Assembly (NCBI GenBank): GCA_028706475.1
Contig: JAQWBI010000016.1
Span: 1 to 40,090, forward strand
Length of the DNA stretch: 40,090 nucleotides
From: Candidatus Cloacimonadota bacterium
Lineage (GTDB): Bacteria; Cloacimonadota; Cloacimonadia; Cloacimonadales; Cloacimonadaceae
Reading direction: 5' to 3'
Shown in pieces: positions 22,816 to 31,003 of the stretch (the first letter of the stretch is position 1; each line of letters starts with the position of its first letter). Below the pieces are notes generated by a model, which was not told where the DNA came from, made no database searches, and saw nothing but the letters and a program-made list of their open reading frames with translations. The translations under genes and the position numbers were made by a program.

Positions 22816-23852
22816 TATTGCAGATACCAGGCAATGCTGCGAGCCATGTGCTGTTCAAACATAGCATCGTTGTTTTTGAATACCCATTCTCCATCGCTAA
22901 AAGTATAGTAACCTTTGCCTCTTACGATGATGTTTATCCCAAAATGCTGAGCTTGAAATTCAAAAAGATACAGGTTGCCGGCATCGTCCTCGCCCAAATC
23001 TACAGCGAGGAAGGGTGAATTGAAAGTTTCAAAGAGTTTTTTTGCTGCAGTCAAGGCCGGCTCGGGTTTCGATATCGTAAAATCGAAGAGCTTGGTTCCG
23101 CTGGCTCTGAAATCTCCTTCCCTAGTGTGGCGCTTGCTAATGAAGTATTTGTCTCCCAATACTATCACCCGGTAGTCAAAATTGAGGCCGGGGACAAACT
23201 GCTGCAAAATAAAGGGTATCTCTTTACTAATGTAATCAGCATAGCACAGAGCATCCTTATATACATCGTAGCCGGGGTAGCCTGGAAACTGTTTGTTTTT
23301 GCGTAGATGCTTCCGCCGCCAGAAATCCAGCTTTTGTATCGCCCCCGGATGCTTTTCGTGCTTATCAAGCTGTTTATACACATCTTCTTTGCTATGCACC
23401 AGCGCTACTCCCGTTCCGTTTGATCCAGTTAAGGTCTTAAATACCATGGGAAAACTCAAATTGAAATAATCCATCTCTCGTTTGGAACTGAAATAGTAGT
23501 AATCCAGGCTATGAATATCCAGCTTCTGCTTCAAAAGCTCCTGCCAGCCTTTGTTTTCATGACACAGAAATAGCTCCAGCGGAGGTAACAGCCTGTTTCC
23601 CCTGGCTTGCAGATACAACAGGCAATCGCGGATGTAATACCGTAGATTGTCCCGATGGCTAAAAGTATAATAGATATCCTGGTTTTGGGGTGAGATATTG
23701 CCGTTTATCACTTCATGAAAGCCGTGTATATGCACCTGAAATCCGCATTTGTGCAATTCATCGATGAATAGCTTAGTTTCTATGCTCATCCAGGGCTTGC
23801 GGGTCTGTCCGATAAAGTCGTCGTAACCGGTTAGAACATATAGATCCTTCAT
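22815..23852 (-). CDS. ATP-grasp ligase in the glycan operon
   Basis: This 345-residue ATP-grasp protein probably joins an amine to an activated carboxylate. FPMVFKTLTGSNGTGVALV (about 130-150) is the ATP-binding lysine and small loop. FILQQFVPGLNFDYRVIVLG, KRHTREGDFRASG and FLAVDLGEDDAGNLYLFEFQ are the metal- and phosphate-binding segments in RimK-like order. The N-terminal 100 residues are distinct and contain no known domain I can name. It overlaps both neighbours (GT9 by 4 nt, glycerophosphotransferase-like by 1 nt), so it probably acts on the same product, for example adding an amino acid to a uronic acid. The substrate is an inference. Confidence 0.75.
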   Translation of the reverse strand: MKDLYVLTGYDDFIGQTRKPWMSIETKLFIDELHKCGFQVHIHGFHEVINGNISPQNQDIYYTFSHRDNLRYYIRDCLLYLQARGNRLLPPLELFLCHENKGWQELLKQKLDIHSLDYYYFSSKREMDYFNLSFPMVFKTLTGSNGTGVALVHSKEDVYKQLDKHEKHPGAIQKLDFWRRKHLRKNKQFPGYPGYDVYKDALCYADYISKEIPFILQQFVPGLNFDYRVIVLGDKYFISKRHTREGDFRASGTKLFDFTISKPEPALTAAKKLFETFNSPFLAVDLGEDDAGNLYLFEFQAQHFGINIIVRGKGYYTFSDGEWVFKNNDAMFEQHMARSIAWYLQ

Positions 23853-24847
23853 GCAAAGCTATCCTCTATGTAGTTTAAAACATCCGTGTAATGTATCCTG
23901 CGCATGCAATCGTGGTGCTTCAAAGGACATTTCTGCGGGCCATGACTGCTGCAGGGACGGCACTGAATATCCACTTCAAACACCTTGTCTTTTGGTCCAA
24001 AAGGAAAATATCCAAAGCGCTGTACCGTAGGTCCAAAAAAGGCAGTAACTCTGGTCTTCATGGCATTGGCTATGTGCAGAGCGCCGCTGTCGTTGCAGAT
24101 CAGCATTTTGCAGCGCGAGAGTATCGCTGCACTTTGCAACAGATTGGTTTTGCCAGCCAGGATCAAAGCGTCCGGGCATTCTTTTTTGATTATCTCACAC
24201 TTCGGTAGGTCTTCCGGAGCGCCAATCAAAACGATGCTAAAGCCCCTGTCCATCAATGCCGCGGCAAGCGATGCGTAATACTCCACCGGCCAGCATTTGG
24301 TAGCCCACACCGAACCGGGCGCCATGGCGATGATCGGATTCCCCTCCAAAACCATCAGCAAATCCTCAGCCAGTTCCTGATCCTGCGTTGAAGGGAAGAG
24401 CTCGGTCTGAACAGAAAATTCCCTTTCGCTCAATAGTTTCATCAACTCCAGGTTCTTACGCGCTTTGTGAATCCCTTTGGGATGCATTGTCTTGAGCGTA
24501 AGCAGCCAGGGCATTGTTCCCCTGTCGAAGCCCACTCTCTGCGGAATACCTGCCAGATATAGCAGCAGATGCGTTCTGCCCGAGCTATGTGGAGATATCG
24601 CCAGGTCAAAATGCCGGGCTTTCAGGATTTGAACTACTTGCATCATGCTCTTCAGAGGGTATTTGCGTTTGGGATAGCTGATCACATTGTGCAGATGGGG
24701 GTTGTTTTGCAAAAGCTTAGCCGCTCCGGGCACCACCAGGGCATCAATTTCCGCATCGGGATACAGCTCCCGGACTGCTCGGATCAACGGAGTTATCAAA
24801 ATCACATCGCCGATAAAGGCGGTTTGCACTATCAAAATTCTCTTCAT
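23849..24847 (-). CDS. Glycosyltransferase family 9 (LPS heptosyltransferase-like)
   Basis: This GT-B enzyme of 332 residues resembles WaaC/WaaF heptosyltransferases that build the LPS inner core on the cytoplasmic face. It begins MKRILIVQTAFIGDVILITP, the usual N-terminus. MAPGSVWATKCWPVEYYASL (about 160-180), NDSGALHIANAMKTRVTAFFG (about 245-265) and the cysteine-rich CRPCSSHGPQKCPLKHHDC near the C-terminus are all family features. Whether it transfers heptose or another sugar cannot be told. It overlaps the GT4 and ATP-grasp genes by 4 nt each. Confidence 0.88.
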   Translation of the reverse strand: MKRILIVQTAFIGDVILITPLIRAVRELYPDAEIDALVVPGAAKLLQNNPHLHNVISYPKRKYPLKSMMQVVQILKARHFDLAISPHSSGRTHLLLYLAGIPQRVGFDRGTMPWLLTLKTMHPKGIHKARKNLELMKLLSEREFSVQTELFPSTQDQELAEDLLMVLEGNPIIAMAPGSVWATKCWPVEYYASLAAALMDRGFSIVLIGAPEDLPKCEIIKKECPDALILAGKTNLLQSAAILSRCKMLICNDSGALHIANAMKTRVTAFFGPTVQRFGYFPFGPKDKVFEVDIQCRPCSSHGPQKCPLKHHDCMRRIHYTDVLNYIEDSFA

Positions 24848-25938
24848 AACAGTTCTTTATACAAATCCAGATTTCTCTGTGTCATCTGCTCTTTGCTAAA
24901 CTGCTGTACCCGTTTCAGTGCAGCTTCACCCAGCTTTTGCCGCAGAGATGCATCCTCCGCCAGCGTCAAAATCGCCTCTGCCAGAGCATCAGGATTGCGC
25001 TTCTCCACCAACATTCCACTGATGCCATGCTCTATCATCTCCGGGATACCGCCTGCTCTGGTGCCGATCACCGGTAAACCAACACTCATGGCGTCCAACA
25101 CCGAAGTGCCCAAACCTTCTTTTTTGGATGCCAGCACAAAGATGTCAAATGCTTTCAGAAAGCCGCCTACACTCTTTTGAGAACCCGCAAAGCAAATCTT
25201 TTCACTTATCCCCAGCTCTTGTGCCAAGTCCTGCATGGCTTGCAGCCTTTCACCAGTTCCTACCGCCATAAAGTGTAGCTTGGGATTTTTAGCGAGCGCT
25301 ATTGCCGCAGCTTGGATTAAATTCGGATAATCCTTGTGAAACACAAATGCGGCTATAGTGCCTATCAATACGCTATCTTCCGGTATCTGCCAATGCGCTC
25401 TGAAGCCTGGTGATACCTGATCCTTATCGAAACGCGTGACATCCACTCCGCTATGGATGAGGCGGATTTTGTCCGGCGTCACGCCATCTTTCAGCAACAC
25501 ATTACGGATGTTATCAGAGATCGCCACTACAGCATTGGTGAATCTACCCCTATACTTCAGCCGGGAGAGGAAATTCTTTGATAGTGCAAAATCCACTCTG
25601 CGCGCTGCTACAATTTTTAATGAAGGAACAAAGAGCTTTGCCATTATACCCCAGCCCAAAGCGTGTGCGCTGTGTAAATGCAGAATGTTGAATCGCTTTG
25701 CCCTGGCATAACGTGCCAGCAGAAATGCCGCCAGTGGATCCAGCTCTCCCCTAAAGGGCAAGGGCTTCACCGGCAGATGTTCCCGCCTAAGCCGATGCTG
25801 CATTTCAGATCCCCTCCGGCACACTAAATCACTTTTGATACCCAACCGGCACAGACCTTCATGCAGATAAAAGGCCTGTTGCTGACCTCCCCGCCAACCG
25901 CGTTCGGTATCTACATGCAATACCCTAATTTCTTTCAT
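24844..25938 (-). CDS. Glycosyltransferase family 4
   Basis: This is a GT-B retaining glycosyltransferase of 364 residues. The N-terminal half opens MKEIRVLHVDTERGWRGGQQ with a typical acceptor-side loop, and LHLHSAHALGWGIMAKL follows. The donor side has GTIAAFVFHKDYPNLIQA and SKKEGLGTSVLDAMSVGLPV, then GTRAGGIPEMI, with the E-x7-E signature. The start is the ATG at 25938, which overlaps the upstream GT2 stop by 4 nt; an extra 14-codon extension upstream would lie within that gene. Donor and acceptor are unknown; core or O-glycan assembly is inferred from context. Confidence 0.88.
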   Translation of the reverse strand: MKEIRVLHVDTERGWRGGQQQAFYLHEGLCRLGIKSDLVCRRGSEMQHRLRREHLPVKPLPFRGELDPLAAFLLARYARAKRFNILHLHSAHALGWGIMAKLFVPSLKIVAARRVDFALSKNFLSRLKYRGRFTNAVVAISDNIRNVLLKDGVTPDKIRLIHSGVDVTRFDKDQVSPGFRAHWQIPEDSVLIGTIAAFVFHKDYPNLIQAAAIALAKNPKLHFMAVGTGERLQAMQDLAQELGISEKICFAGSQKSVGGFLKAFDIFVLASKKEGLGTSVLDAMSVGLPVIGTRAGGIPEMIEHGISGMLVEKRNPDALAEAILTLAEDASLRQKLGEAALKRVQQFSKEQMTQRNLDLYKELL

Positions 25939-26645
25939 CGGTGATACTTGTGCCATATACCCCAGGCGGAGTTTTTGCATAGCAGATAGCCAGGATAGCC
26001 ATCCAGAAAACCAAGCTGAAGAATATACATCTTTATAAACTTGTGTGCTGCCCTCAGTCCGGCAAAGACGGAGCTTTCCGGGAGCACCTGTGCCAATGCG
26101 CTATAATGTCGCATTTTCTCAAAATGGCTTTCTACCGTAGGATATGTATAGTGATGCATCAGAAAACGGCAAGTATCTTTTACCTGGCTTACGCGAATCC
26201 CTTCGTGCACCTGCAGATCGTTGAAGCCACCATATTTTCGGTTAAACAACCGCAAGGGAGCATCCTTCTGCCAGCCGCAATAGCGGATCGATCGGCCCAG
26301 ATAGTAACTAAGGCGCTTGATATGCCAGGCCTTGCCTTCAAAATCCCGCTCACGAAGGGCAATCAATTCCTCCTGTAGACTGGGACTCAAGCGTTCATCG
26401 GCATCTATGGATAGTATCCAATCGTTACTTGCCATACTAACTGCCTGCCCCTTGGCCTTGCCAAAGCCTTCCCAGGTTTCCAACCGCTCCACTCTTGCCC
26501 CCATAGCCTCTGCTCTGGCGATAGTATCGTCCTTGCTGCCGGTATCCAACACAACTATCTCATCCACCCAGGCAATGCTCTTCAGGCAATCCTCGATATT
26601 CGCACTTTCATTTTTAGTGATCAGCACAGCAGAGAGCTTTTGCAT
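25935..26645 (-). CDS. Glycosyltransferase family 2, WaaE/KdtX-like
   Basis: This is a GT-A fold transferase of 236 residues. LSAVLITKNESANIEDCLKS (4-23) and DEIVVLDTGSKDDT form the nucleotide-sugar site, and ILSIDADERLSP (about 83-94) carries the DxD. The short form and the later GGFNDLQVHEGI resemble WaaE/KdtX-type beta-1,4-glucosyltransferases of LPS core. Three bases separate it from the upstream GT2, and it overlaps the downstream GT4 by 4 nt. Confidence 0.87.
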   Translation of the reverse strand: MQKLSAVLITKNESANIEDCLKSIAWVDEIVVLDTGSKDDTIARAEAMGARVERLETWEGFGKAKGQAVSMASNDWILSIDADERLSPSLQEELIALRERDFEGKAWHIKRLSYYLGRSIRYCGWQKDAPLRLFNRKYGGFNDLQVHEGIRVSQVKDTCRFLMHHYTYPTVESHFEKMRHYSALAQVLPESSVFAGLRAAHKFIKMYILQLGFLDGYPGYLLCKNSAWGIWHKYHR

Positions 26646-26648
26646 AAG

Positions 26649-27518
26649 CTAGTCCCCCATATCCACTAAAAGGTCATCCCGACGGGCGTCTAACCCCATA
26701 TCGCAATAGAACGATGTCTTTGTGATGAGATCCGCCTTCTTTCTGGCATGATTCCTATTGCGCCGCTCGCCTTCTGTGTGATAAGGCTCGTGATACAAGT
26801 GCAATGGAAAGTGATCCTTTACGAAGTTATAACCCACCCGGCCGCTTGCTTTCAGCCTTTTACCCAGGTTATCATCCTCATTTCCCCAACCCACAAAGCT
26901 TTCATCAAATCCATTTACCCTTTGGTAATCTGGCAAATGCATTGCCGAGACTCCGCTGCGAAGCTTTACCCCTTTGCAATAGGGCAACCCAAGAGACTGC
27001 GTGATATAATAGAAATAGTCTTTGCGCCATTGCTGCCGGATCTTTCGGTATTGCTCTGTTGAGACCAGATCTTTAAATGATCTGCGGGTAAGGTCTTGCT
27101 GCAGCAATGCCTCAGTCTGCTTCTTGCTAAGGCGCACGGGGTATCCGCTTAGGAAGCGCCCCTCCTTCAGTGACTGCAAAATGCTCTCCAGATACTTTGG
27201 GGGAATCACGATATCCTGATCCAGAAATACTATGATGTCGCCGCTGCATACGGAAACACCGTTGTTGCGTACCCGCGCTGCTCTGAAATCCTGATGTTCC
27301 TGCCGCACATAACGTGTCTTACCGCTAAATTTCTCCCGAAATTCTCTCAGAATCGGCAGCGGATCTTCCTCGGAGCCATCATCGCTCAACACCACTTCAT
27401 ATGGCATCCGGCTCTGCCACAATATGGATTGCAGGCATTTTCGCAACAGGTTCAAACGGTTATATACTGTGATAACAATGCTTATCCTGTCTTTCTGAAT
27501 GCCGTCAACTGCTTTCAT
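26649..27518 (-). CDS. Glycosyltransferase family 2 with GT7-like C-terminal motif
   Basis: This is a 289-residue GT-A transferase. SIVITVYNRLNLLRKCLQSI (about 13-32) and VVLSDDGSEED bind the donor, and IIVFLDQDIVIPP (about 93-105) is the metal-binding region. FDESFVGWGNEDDNLGKRL (about 208-226) is the WGxEDDDL-type motif seen in chondroitin-type polymerases and beta-1,4-galactosyltransferases. It probably adds galactose, N-acetylgalactosamine or a similar sugar; this is an inference. It overlaps the upstream gene by 4 nt. Confidence 0.86.
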   Translation of the reverse strand: MKAVDGIQKDRISIVITVYNRLNLLRKCLQSILWQSRMPYEVVLSDDGSEEDPLPILREFREKFSGKTRYVRQEHQDFRAARVRNNGVSVCSGDIIVFLDQDIVIPPKYLESILQSLKEGRFLSGYPVRLSKKQTEALLQQDLTRRSFKDLVSTEQYRKIRQQWRKDYFYYITQSLGLPYCKGVKLRSGVSAMHLPDYQRVNGFDESFVGWGNEDDNLGKRLKASGRVGYNFVKDHFPLHLYHEPYHTEGERRNRNHARKKADLITKTSFYCDMGLDARRDDLLVDMGD

Positions 27519-28450
27519 CGCTTTAGCTCAATGTAGTTCTTGAAAGTACCAATGGGCCCGGTAATCTTTTCCAGCAGCGACAGCAAGCGAATGCCAAGAC
27601 GCTCGTGTTTATGCGGCTTTCTGCCGGGATGGGGCTTACCGCTGCTCTGCAGTTTATCGGCCCAATCGAAACGGGAGATCATGTCTTTCATCACTTCCGG
27701 ATGAGTCTCTGTGAATATTGCCAGACGATCCAAAGGCCCATAGTCAAAATAATCCGGCACCGAAGCATAGTAGTTCTCTGCCCTGGCTTTGCCCCAATGC
27801 ACGCTGTCCAGCGCCCGGCGTTTATTCTGCATCAGATGCGGCGGCCGTACCCAGCCATAATGGTAAATGTATGCATCCACGCTTGCTACTTTCAGCTTGC
27901 GGGTTCCGGTTTCCTGACGCGGATTGTCGTAGTGTTCGAACCAGCGGAAAGATTGCGCGCTTTGGTACGAATGAATATTGGGCAGATTCCGTACGATGCG
28001 TATCTCCCAGGGATACCAGCCGTGACCACTGTGATAATGCCGATAATCGCCCCAAAAATGCCGGTATTTGAAGAGCAAGCCTTCCACTTCCGTATCATGC
28101 AAAAGCTCTTCACAGCGGGCTTTGATAGCAGGCAGATACTTTTCGTGCACCACTTCGTCTGCTTGCACATAGAACAGCCAGTCGCCGCAGCACTCCTTCA
28201 TCGCGATATCGGTTTGATAGCTGTTGATCATTCCGCGATGGCAGTACTTTTCTTCCCACACAGTATCGATGATGCGGATCTTGGGATCTCTGATGGCAGC
28301 CACCAATTCTCGTGTGTGATCGTCCTCATCTCCTTTACCGATCGCAATCACAAATTCATCGCAGATGGGCAATATCGAGCGGATGGCTTCCACGGTAGGG
28401 TAATACAGCTTTTCGCCGTTTCGTACAAAGGAAAAACCGCTAATCTTCAT
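27515..28450 (-). CDS. Glycosyltransferase family 2-like protein
   Basis: This 311-residue protein begins MKISGFSFVRNGEKLYYPTV, followed by DEFVIAIGKGDEDDH (about 31-45) and WLFYVQADEVVHEKYL (about 90-105), where ADE takes the place of the usual DxD. It is tryptophan- and tyrosine-rich in the middle (FWGDYRHYHSGHGWYPWEIR). The start at 28450 is backed by AAAGGAG 8-14 bases upstream; longer frames to 28582 lie inside the ABC-transporter gene. It follows that gene by 10 nt. The sugar is unknown. Confidence 0.82.
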   Translation of the reverse strand: MKISGFSFVRNGEKLYYPTVEAIRSILPICDEFVIAIGKGDEDDHTRELVAAIRDPKIRIIDTVWEEKYCHRGMINSYQTDIAMKECCGDWLFYVQADEVVHEKYLPAIKARCEELLHDTEVEGLLFKYRHFWGDYRHYHSGHGWYPWEIRIVRNLPNIHSYQSAQSFRWFEHYDNPRQETGTRKLKVASVDAYIYHYGWVRPPHLMQNKRRALDSVHWGKARAENYYASVPDYFDYGPLDRLAIFTETHPEVMKDMISRFDWADKLQSSGKPHPGRKPHKHERLGIRLLSLLEKITGPIGTFKNYIELKR

Positions 28451-28460
28451 GGCTGCTCCT

Positions 28461-30383
28461 TTAGCTATTAAATTGTAGATTGTACAGGGTCTGATATCTC
28501 TCGCAACGCTGCAAAAGCTCTTCATGACTGCCGCTGTCGATGATGTTGCCGCCTTCCAGCACCACAATCTTATCCGCCGCAAGGATGGTGGAAAGCCGAT
28601 GTGCGATCAGGATCACAGTGCGGTTTTTGGTGGCTTCATCAATGGCATCTTGCACCATGCGTTCACTCTCCGTATCCAATGCGCTGGTAGCTTCATCGAA
28701 GATCAATATGGGCGGATTTCCCACGATGGCACGGGCTATGCAAAGCCTCTGCCTTTGTCCTCCGGAGAGGTTCAAACCCTTTATATCCAGCATCTGATCG
28801 TAGCTGTCAGGGAAAGTCTCGATGAATTCATCCGCGTGAGCGATCCTGGCAGCGCTGCGGATTTCAGCATCGCTAAGCTCTTTTTTGCTGCCATAAGAAA
28901 TGTTTTCCCGCACCGTCTTGGTAAAGAGCACACTATCCTGGGTCACCACGCCAAAGAGATTGCGCAGGTCGTCCAGCTTGATGTGGCGGATATCGATGCC
29001 GTCCAGCAGGATTTGCCCCTCTTTCACTTCGTAGAGCCGGTTGATCAGGTTTGTTACGGTGGTCTTCCCGCCTCCGCTGGCACCCACAAAGGCAATTTTC
29101 TTACCCTTGGGTATCTCCAGATTCAAGCCCTTGATCACCGGTTTGCCTGGTTTGTACCAAAAGCTGACCTCACGAAACTCGATGGAGCGCGTGAAATCGG
29201 TCTTGCTAACGGCGTGTTCATCGTCCTGAATATTGGATTCCTGATTGAGTACCAGGGCGATGCGATCCAGGGAAACCGTGGCTTTCTTGATCTCGGTGTA
29301 GAGCTGAGTGATGCTCTTCATGGGGTGCAACATGGAAAACACAGCAAAGAGAAAGGCAGTAAAATCTCCCAGGGAAAAATCCCCCGCGGGATCCAGGATC
29401 ATACCACCGCCGATGATCACCACCACTACTCCGGTAATGGCGGAATTCAGCTCCGAAAGCGGCACGTTCATTGCGCTGTAGAGTTGTGCTTTTTGCCACA
29501 GCTTCTGATGCTTGTTATTGATCCTGCAAAACTCCCGGTACTCCTCGTCCTCCCGGCGAAATGCCTTCACGATTTTGATGCTGTTCAACACTTCTTCCAC
29601 GGCACTGAACATCGCTGAAATCTGGTTTTGAATGCGGCGGGAGTATTTCTTGATCTTTTTTCCCAAAAACCCGATGGTGAAAGTGAGTAGCGGCACTACC
29701 AGGATGCTATAGGCAAACAACTTGGGATTCAGATAGATAGCTATATACATATAGACTACTACAGTACTGAGATCGCGAATGCTGTTGAAGGTGGCAAAAA
29801 TGAACTGATTGGAGACTATCTCCACGTCGTTCACCATGCGTACGATGGCATCCCCCACTTGATTTTTGCTGTAGAACTCCAGGCTTTGATTCAGATAACG
29901 CCTGAACATGTGCCCACGCATATCCCGGATCGTTCTGCCGCGCAACAATACAAAGAAGCCGCGATTGGCAAAGTATGCCAGATTCTTCAATATGATGACG
30001 ATGACTATGGATATGCAGAGCAAATACAACAGAGACAATGAATCGCTGTACAACATCACTTCTTTCAGATCTTCCCACAGGGGTGCAAGCTCCGATAATG
30101 AAGATATCTGCAGGATTGAACCCTGTGTAGCCATGTAGTCCGATAGCGCTACCTTGATCGCGCCAATTATCTGCGGTGCATCATGGTAAATAAGCTCAGG
30201 TTTGTTTGGATTGAACACAAAGTCGAAAAGGGGAATGAGTGCTGTGATGCTGACGCCGCTGAACAAGGCATACAGAGCCATGAATACCAGTCCGGCAAGG
30301 ATGTAGGGCCAATAGCGGAACATCATCCTATAGAGCAGGATCAGGTTTCCGCTTCGTTTTCCGCTGTGTTCTTTCTTATCCAT
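28461..30383 (-). CDS. MsbA-like ABC exporter (fused TMD and NBD)
   Basis: This is a half-size ABC exporter of 640 residues that would flip a lipid-linked substrate such as lipid A-core across the inner membrane. Six hydrophobic helices fill residues about 20-340, with a large extracytoplasmic insertion after helix 1 (roughly 55-115, including MATQGSILQISSLSELAPLW). The ATPase domain has GASGGGKTTVTNLI (Walker A, about 422-435), LNLSGGQRQRLCIARA (signature) and ILIFDEATSALD (Walker B). I start it at the ATG of 30383, because the upstream extension would run through a terminator hairpin (30395-30417). Only a weak GGTG serves as ribosome-binding site. It heads the ten-gene glycan operon. The narrow-sense name msbA is not certain. 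Confidence 0.87.
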   Translation of the reverse strand: MDKKEHSGKRSGNLILLYRMMFRYWPYILAGLVFMALYALFSGVSITALIPLFDFVFNPNKPELIYHDAPQIIGAIKVALSDYMATQGSILQISSLSELAPLWEDLKEVMLYSDSLSLLYLLCISIVIVIILKNLAYFANRGFFVLLRGRTIRDMRGHMFRRYLNQSLEFYSKNQVGDAIVRMVNDVEIVSNQFIFATFNSIRDLSTVVVYMYIAIYLNPKLFAYSILVVPLLTFTIGFLGKKIKKYSRRIQNQISAMFSAVEEVLNSIKIVKAFRREDEEYREFCRINNKHQKLWQKAQLYSAMNVPLSELNSAITGVVVVIIGGGMILDPAGDFSLGDFTAFLFAVFSMLHPMKSITQLYTEIKKATVSLDRIALVLNQESNIQDDEHAVSKTDFTRSIEFREVSFWYKPGKPVIKGLNLEIPKGKKIAFVGASGGGKTTVTNLINRLYEVKEGQILLDGIDIRHIKLDDLRNLFGVVTQDSVLFTKTVRENISYGSKKELSDAEIRSAARIAHADEFIETFPDSYDQMLDIKGLNLSGGQRQRLCIARAIVGNPPILIFDEATSALDTESERMVQDAIDEATKNRTVILIAHRLSTILAADKIVVLEGGNIIDSGSHEELLQRCERYQTLYNLQFNS

Positions 30384-30394
30384 ATTGCACCAAT

Positions 30395-30417
30395 AAAAAA
30401 AGCCAGCAAATGCTGGC
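30395..30417 (-). terminator. Terminator of tRNA-Arg, in front of the glycan operon
   Basis: On the minus strand GCCAGCA (30417-30411) pairs with TGCTGGC (30408-30402) around a two-base centre, so 6 bp plus a 4-nt loop in practice. Seven T follow (30401-30395). It lies 12 nt after the tRNA 3' end and 11 nt before the ABC-exporter ATG. Confidence 0.8.
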
Positions 30418-30429
30418 AAGAGAAAAAAG

Positions 30430-30506
30430 TGGCACGCCCTAAGGGAGTCGAACCCCTAACCTTCTGATCCGTAGTCAGATGCTCTATCCAATTGAGCTAA
30501 GGGCGC
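30430..30506 (-). tRNA. tRNA-Arg (anticodon ACG)
   Basis: The minus strand folds as a standard cloverleaf. The acceptor arm is GCGCCCT with AGGGCGT (a G-U at position 1-72), the D-arm contains AGCTCAATTGGATAGAGC, and the anticodon stem TCTGA/TCAGA encloses loop CTACGGA with anticodon ACG. The T-arm is AGGGGTTCGACTCCC. Discriminator G and an encoded CCA (30432-30430) complete it. Anticodon ACG is normally modified to ICG by TadA to read CGU, CGC and CGA. Confidence 0.97.
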
Positions 30507-30512
30507 ACATCG

Positions 30513-30548
30513 TTTTATCATCATTTCCCATGCTGCCTTTTCTGTCAA
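30513..30548 (-). promoter_or_regulatory. Likely promoter of tRNA-Arg
   Basis: On the minus strand TTGACA (30548-30543) and AATGAT (30525-30520) are separated by 17 bp, which places a start near 30513, just before the tRNA 5' end at 30506. The -35 is perfect and the -10 is moderate. A second TTGACA at 30578-30573 has no suitable -10. Confidence 0.5.
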
Positions 30549-30616
30549 TAAAAAAATGGTCGTGAATGGCTTTGTCAAGGTTCAAATTGGTTATATACTC
30601 GCTATTTATGGGTACT

Positions 30617-30714
30617 GCAGTGTTGCAGTTGGTGGTACTGCGATGAGAATTCGATCCGTCTCCTTCACCCCTCAATAATCTGTGTAAATCAGTTTGATCT
30701 GCGCAATCTGCGTG
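30617..30714 (+). repeat. Second intergenic repeat type, copy 2
   Basis: The block GCAGTGTTGCAGTTGGTGG, extending to CTGCG (30617-30642), matches 20144-20169 with only a few differences, nearly all transitions. The block GATCTGCGCAATCTGCGTG (30696-30714) matches the tandem ATCTGCG repeat at 20271-20290. A further variant, AATCTGTGTAAATCAG, lies at 30677-30692. Confidence 0.5.
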
Positions 30715-30743
30715 CCATTCACCCTTCATACATTAAGCAGAGA

Positions 30744-30808
30744 TAAAGCAGATATCATCGGGTTATCATCGAGTGACCACTGCTTTATAACAGCTTTATA
30801 TCTGCTTC
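30744..30808 (-). repeat. Dispersed palindromic repeat, copy C (inverted)
   Basis: Read on the minus strand it begins GAAGCAGATATAAAGCTGTT, has CAGTGGTCACTCGATGATAA in the centre and ends GATGATATCTGCTTTA. It is the copy with the best-preserved ends: AAGCAGATAT and ATATCTGCTT are exact complements. It lies about 200 bp upstream of the cas promoter and about 240 bp upstream of the tRNA gene. Confidence 0.75.
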
Positions 30809-31003
30809 AAATCTCCTTCAGTAACAGGGGAAGGAGATTGTGCCATAGAGAGTTGCTTTGCTTCTGATGACCGTTTTGGGTTAGTGCGAAAGATATTGAT
30901 CAATGCAGGGCAGACAGTGGAAAATAATAGCCCAATGTATTCCAACTGTGGATATATTTCAACAGAAAAAAGGTTCAATTGTGGACTTGAACACTTTTTG
31001 TGC

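Noticed and set aside
27605-28471. 288-residue plus-strand frame opposite a glycosyltransferase
   Set aside because: It is antisense to a gene with a good ribosome-binding site and operon coupling; it shows no family features.
28524-29618. 364-residue plus-strand frame opposite the ABC exporter
   Set aside because: It is the antisense of a clear ABC transporter with all motifs in place; the frame is a codon-bias shadow.
30384-30419. Longer start for the ABC exporter (MPAFAGFFYWCN)
   Set aside because: These codons are the tRNA terminator hairpin and its T-tract, so a start there would lie inside the terminator.
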